Assembly (NCBI RefSeq): GCF_936270145.1
Contig: NZ_OW370537.1
Span: forward strand, 930,001 to 994,000
Source: Wolbachia endosymbiont of Oedothorax gibbosus
Lineage (GTDB): Bacteria > Pseudomonadota > Alphaproteobacteria > Rickettsiales > Anaplasmataceae
DNA: 64,000 bases
Reading direction: 5' to 3'
Every line of letters begins with the position of its first letter. Within the stretch, counting starts at the first letter, position 1. The position numbers and the translations under genes are program-made. The notes beneath the pieces were generated by a model that saw only the letters and a program-made list of their open reading frames with translations, did no database searches and had not been told where the DNA came from. Shown piece by piece: positions 61,809 to 64,000 of this stretch.

Positions 61809-63023
61809 ATGATAAATATGCACACTAACAGACTTAAGAAATACAAAATAGCAGCATTAATAGTTGCAGCAGGAGTAGGCAGTAGATGCAGTTCTACGAT
61901 TCCTAAGCAGTATACAGAACTTGCAGGTAAATCTGTTTTATTTCATACAATTAAAAGATTTCTGGCTAACCAATATATAGATTACATAAGAATAGCAATT
62001 AATAGAGACCATGAAAATTTCTATGAGAAAGCTATATCACTAATTACAGACACTAAATTACTAAGCCCTGTATACGGAGGAGAAAACAGGCAAAATTCAG
62101 TTAAACTAGGTCTTGAAAGCTTACAAGAGATTAGCCCAGATTTTGTAGTTATACACGATGCTTGTCGGCCTTTTGTGTCAAATGCTCTGATAGATAACTT
62201 GGCTCAGTTCATGATTAATGATCAATATACAGGAGTAGTACCAGCAATAGAAGTCGAAGACACTATGTCATTGGTGGGTAATAATTTCGTTGAATCTACG
62301 ATTTCAAGAGGAAAACTCAGAGCCATACAAACTCCTCAAATTTTTAATTTCAAAGAATTATTATCATGCCATCAATCAGTCAAAGAATTTACTGACGATT
62401 CATCACTAATGGTAGAGCACAAAAAACATGTTGCGATTATTAAAGGTGAGAAAAGCAATTTTAAGTTAACCACAAAAGAGGATATCAATATGGCAAAGCT
62501 TCTCTTTGAAGAGCCAAAATTTCGTGTCGGAGCTGGTTATGATATACACAAGTTTATCATAACTCAAGATAAAGCTAAGAGCTTTATAAAAATTTGCGGT
62601 GTGGAAATTGAGCACAACATGGCAATAGAAGCACATTCAGATGGTGATGTTGCAATACATGCAATCGTTGATGCAATACTCGGAGCACTAGGATGTGGCG
62701 ATATAGGAGAGCACTTTCCTCCTAGTTCCTCTAAATGGAAAGATTGCAATTCATCTCACTTTCTTGACTTTGCTGCTAAAAAAGCAAAGGAAAAAGGGTA
62801 CAGCGTGTCTAATTTAGATATTACTATAGTTTGTGAGGAGCCTAAAATATCGCCTTACAAAGTAGAAATGAAGAAATTCATATCAAAAGCATTAGAGATT
62901 GATGATGAATTTGTAAATATCAAAGCAACCACTGCAGAAAAATTAGGTTCTCTTGGAAGAAACGAAGGAATAGCAGCACATGCTTCTGTGTTATTGCATA
63001 CAAACTTTTTTTGTTTCCACTGA
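61809..63023 (+). CDS. ispDF: Bifunctional IspD/IspF (MEP pathway)
   Basis: 404 residues, a fusion. IspD half (~1-235): KIAALIVAAGVGSRCSSTIP, IHDACRPFVSN and RAIQTPQIF, making CDP-ME from MEP and CTP. IspF half (~238-404): VGAGYDIHKF with metal ligands, AHSDGDVAIHAIVDAILGAL, GDIGEHFPPS and NIKATTAEKLGSLGRNEGI, making MEcPP. The fusion is known in alphaproteobacteria. Catalyses two steps of the non-mevalonate isoprenoid route. Confidence 0.95.
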   Translation: MINMHTNRLKKYKIAALIVAAGVGSRCSSTIPKQYTELAGKSVLFHTIKRFLANQYIDYIRIAINRDHENFYEKAISLITDTKLLSPVYGGENRQNSVKLGLESLQEISPDFVVIHDACRPFVSNALIDNLAQFMINDQYTGVVPAIEVEDTMSLVGNNFVESTISRGKLRAIQTPQIFNFKELLSCHQSVKEFTDDSSLMVEHKKHVAIIKGEKSNFKLTTKEDINMAKLLFEEPKFRVGAGYDIHKFIITQDKAKSFIKICGVEIEHNMAIEAHSDGDVAIHAIVDAILGALGCGDIGEHFPPSSSKWKDCNSSHFLDFAAKKAKEKGYSVSNLDITIVCEEPKISPYKVEMKKFISKALEIDDEFVNIKATTAEKLGSLGRNEGIAAHASVLLHTNFFCFH

Positions 63024-63102
63024 ATGACAGTTGTGGCTTGGGAGGTAATGCAAGAAATCTGTTATTTTAATTGTGTGAAATTTAGTTTTGTGTTTCGTAA
63101 TA

Positions 63103-63651
63103 TTATACAATCAAATTGATAAAAGCTGTATTATCCCCTTGCAGCATCAAGTGTATATTTTTTGCTATTTTTTCCACTAAGGGAGTAACGTTATCAAAAT
63201 TTGAAAATTTTGATAATACATAGTCTGCTAAGCTTTTTTCATGCTCAGGTCTACCTACTCCAAATCTCAAGCGCCAATAATCATTACCAACAAAACTATC
63301 TATGGATTTAAGTCCATTATGTCCAGCAGAGCTACCGCCTTTCTTTATTTTTATTCTTCCAAGTTCCAAATCAGCGTCATCATGTATGACAATGATATTA
63401 TCTAGCGATAATTTGTAAAAGTTTCGTATTTTTGCAACAGGAATGCCTGAATTATTCATAAATGAATAAGGCTTTATTAACATGATTTTATTATCATTAA
63501 TTATGCCAGAGGTTATTAGGTAATCGGCTTTTTTAGAAAACGACTGGAAATTCCAATATTTGCAAATTGTATCAACTACGATGAAGCCGATATTATGATG
63601 AGTTAGCTCATATTGACTGCCAGGATTACCAAGTCCAACTATCAGATGCAC
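63103..63651 (-). CDS. pth: Peptidyl-tRNA hydrolase
   Basis: 182 residues. MHLIVGLGNPGSQYELTHHN (catalytic His 19 with N9), then LIKPYSFMNNSGIP, VIHDDADLELGRIKIKKGGS and SAGHNGLKSI, all Pth family. Releases peptides from dropped tRNAs. The start overlaps the rplY stop by one base at 63651, so the two are an operon. Confidence 0.95.
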   Translation of the reverse strand: MHLIVGLGNPGSQYELTHHNIGFIVVDTICKYWNFQSFSKKADYLITSGIINDNKIMLIKPYSFMNNSGIPVAKIRNFYKLSLDNIIVIHDDADLELGRIKIKKGGSSAGHNGLKSIDSFVGNDYWRLRFGVGRPEHEKSLADYVLSKFSNFDNVTPLVEKIAKNIHLMLQGDNTAFINLIV

Positions 63652-64000
63652 TATTCCTCTGTTTCTGCTTGAGGTTCTTCGACGTCACTATCGGCAGCAG
63701 AAATTGTAACAATGGTAAAATTTTCTTCTTCATGGGCTATAAACTTAACACCTTCTGGTAATTTTACATCGTTGATATGTATAGACTGGCCAATCATTTT
63801 GCCAGATAAATCAACTTCTATAACCTGAGGTATTTTATCAGGAGAGCATTTAACAGCAATAGAACGACACAAAACATTAAGCACTCCACCTAATTTGATT
63901 CCTGGAGCTTTACTTTCATTCACAAATGATAAAGGTATGTCTATTTTAATTTCGCTGCCTTTATCAACAAATTGAAAATCAACATGTTGCACAGTATCCT
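63651..64000 (-). CDS. rplY: 50S ribosomal protein bL25 (partial at window edge)
   Basis: The frame is open through 64000, so the N-terminal part is outside the window. Visible ~116 residues: DTVQHVDFQFVDKGSEIKID, PLSFVNESKAPGIKLGGVLN and IGQSIHINDVKLPEGVKFIA, typical of the C-terminal TL5/CTC half of bL25, and an acidic tail (DSDVEEPQAETEE). Binds 5S rRNA. A GTG at 63992 is internal, not the start. Confidence 0.93.
   Translation of the reverse strand, partial: DTVQHVDFQFVDKGSEIKIDIPLSFVNESKAPGIKLGGVLNVLCRSIAVKCSPDKIPQVIEVDLSGKMIGQSIHINDVKLPEGVKFIAHEEENFTIVTISAADSDVEEPQAETEE

Overview
The window looks like part of a Wolbachia (Rickettsiales, Alphaproteobacteria) chromosome. It is AT-rich with a low-GC core gene set typical of that genus (rho, mutS, htpG, gltA, fused ispDF, hdaA with a perM-like neighbour, dprA, a TrcR-like DUF1013 gene). 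It also has phage WO-like fragments, ankyrin repeats, dispersed palindromic repeats and many near-identical insertion sequences. The genus call rests on remembered protein similarity, not a database search.

Layout. 1-6.8 kb: a tail/tail-fibre remnant of a WO-like prophage, cut by an IS982 end and by IS630-type copies, then a nested pile-up (IS66 remnant split by IS630, itself split by a Tn5/IS50-like element). 6.9-12.3 kb: a complete biotin synthesis cluster, bioA-bioD-bioC-bioH-bioF on the minus strand with overlapping genes, and bioB divergent on the plus strand. It is bracketed by two direct copies of a diverged ~155-bp repeat. 12.5-23.4 kb: an accessory island with IS256 remnants, a truncated double-HTH regulator, an Rpn-type nuclease, an intact ISL2-like IS, a Vat/CatB-type acetyltransferase, a SnoaL/NTF2-like protein, a ~994-residue coiled-coil protein with a C-terminal HSS...SGHYKPT domain (candidate effector), a broken ankyrin gene and a RelBE-type toxin-antitoxin pair. 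The pair lies between argS and a duplicate of the argS 3' end. 23.5-28.3 kb: argS, then two cysteine-rich proteins, one carrying 24-residue tandem repeats and split by IS630.

28.4-49.2 kb is mainly core: an MsbA-like ABC exporter, [2Fe-2S] ferredoxin, a DUF2125-like protein, ccmH, rsmA, tRNA-Thr(TGT), tpiA, dprA, a two-cluster ferredoxin, rho, trcR-like, a PpiD/SurA-type foldase, mutS, htpG, fabD, rpmE and nadK. Within it are a frameshifted IS200/IS605 tnpA and a terminase fragment abutting fabD. 49.5-55.1 kb is a second IS-rich patch: a membrane-protein gene split by an ISL2-like IS that carries IS982, then IS982 in a palindromic repeat, then IS630. 55.2-64 kb returns to core genes: gltA, rpsT, plsC, xerC/D, a small membrane protein, hdaA, a PerM-type protein, an alpha/beta hydrolase, ispDF, pth and a partial rplY.

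How it fits together. The bio cluster supplies the steps from malonyl-ACP methyl ester to biotin, the known basis of nutritional mutualism in some Wolbachia. The IS copies within a family encode the same proteins, and several target duplications are intact. This indicates recent transposition that has broken prophage genes, surface/exported-type genes and older IS copies while sparing the core genes and the biotin cluster.
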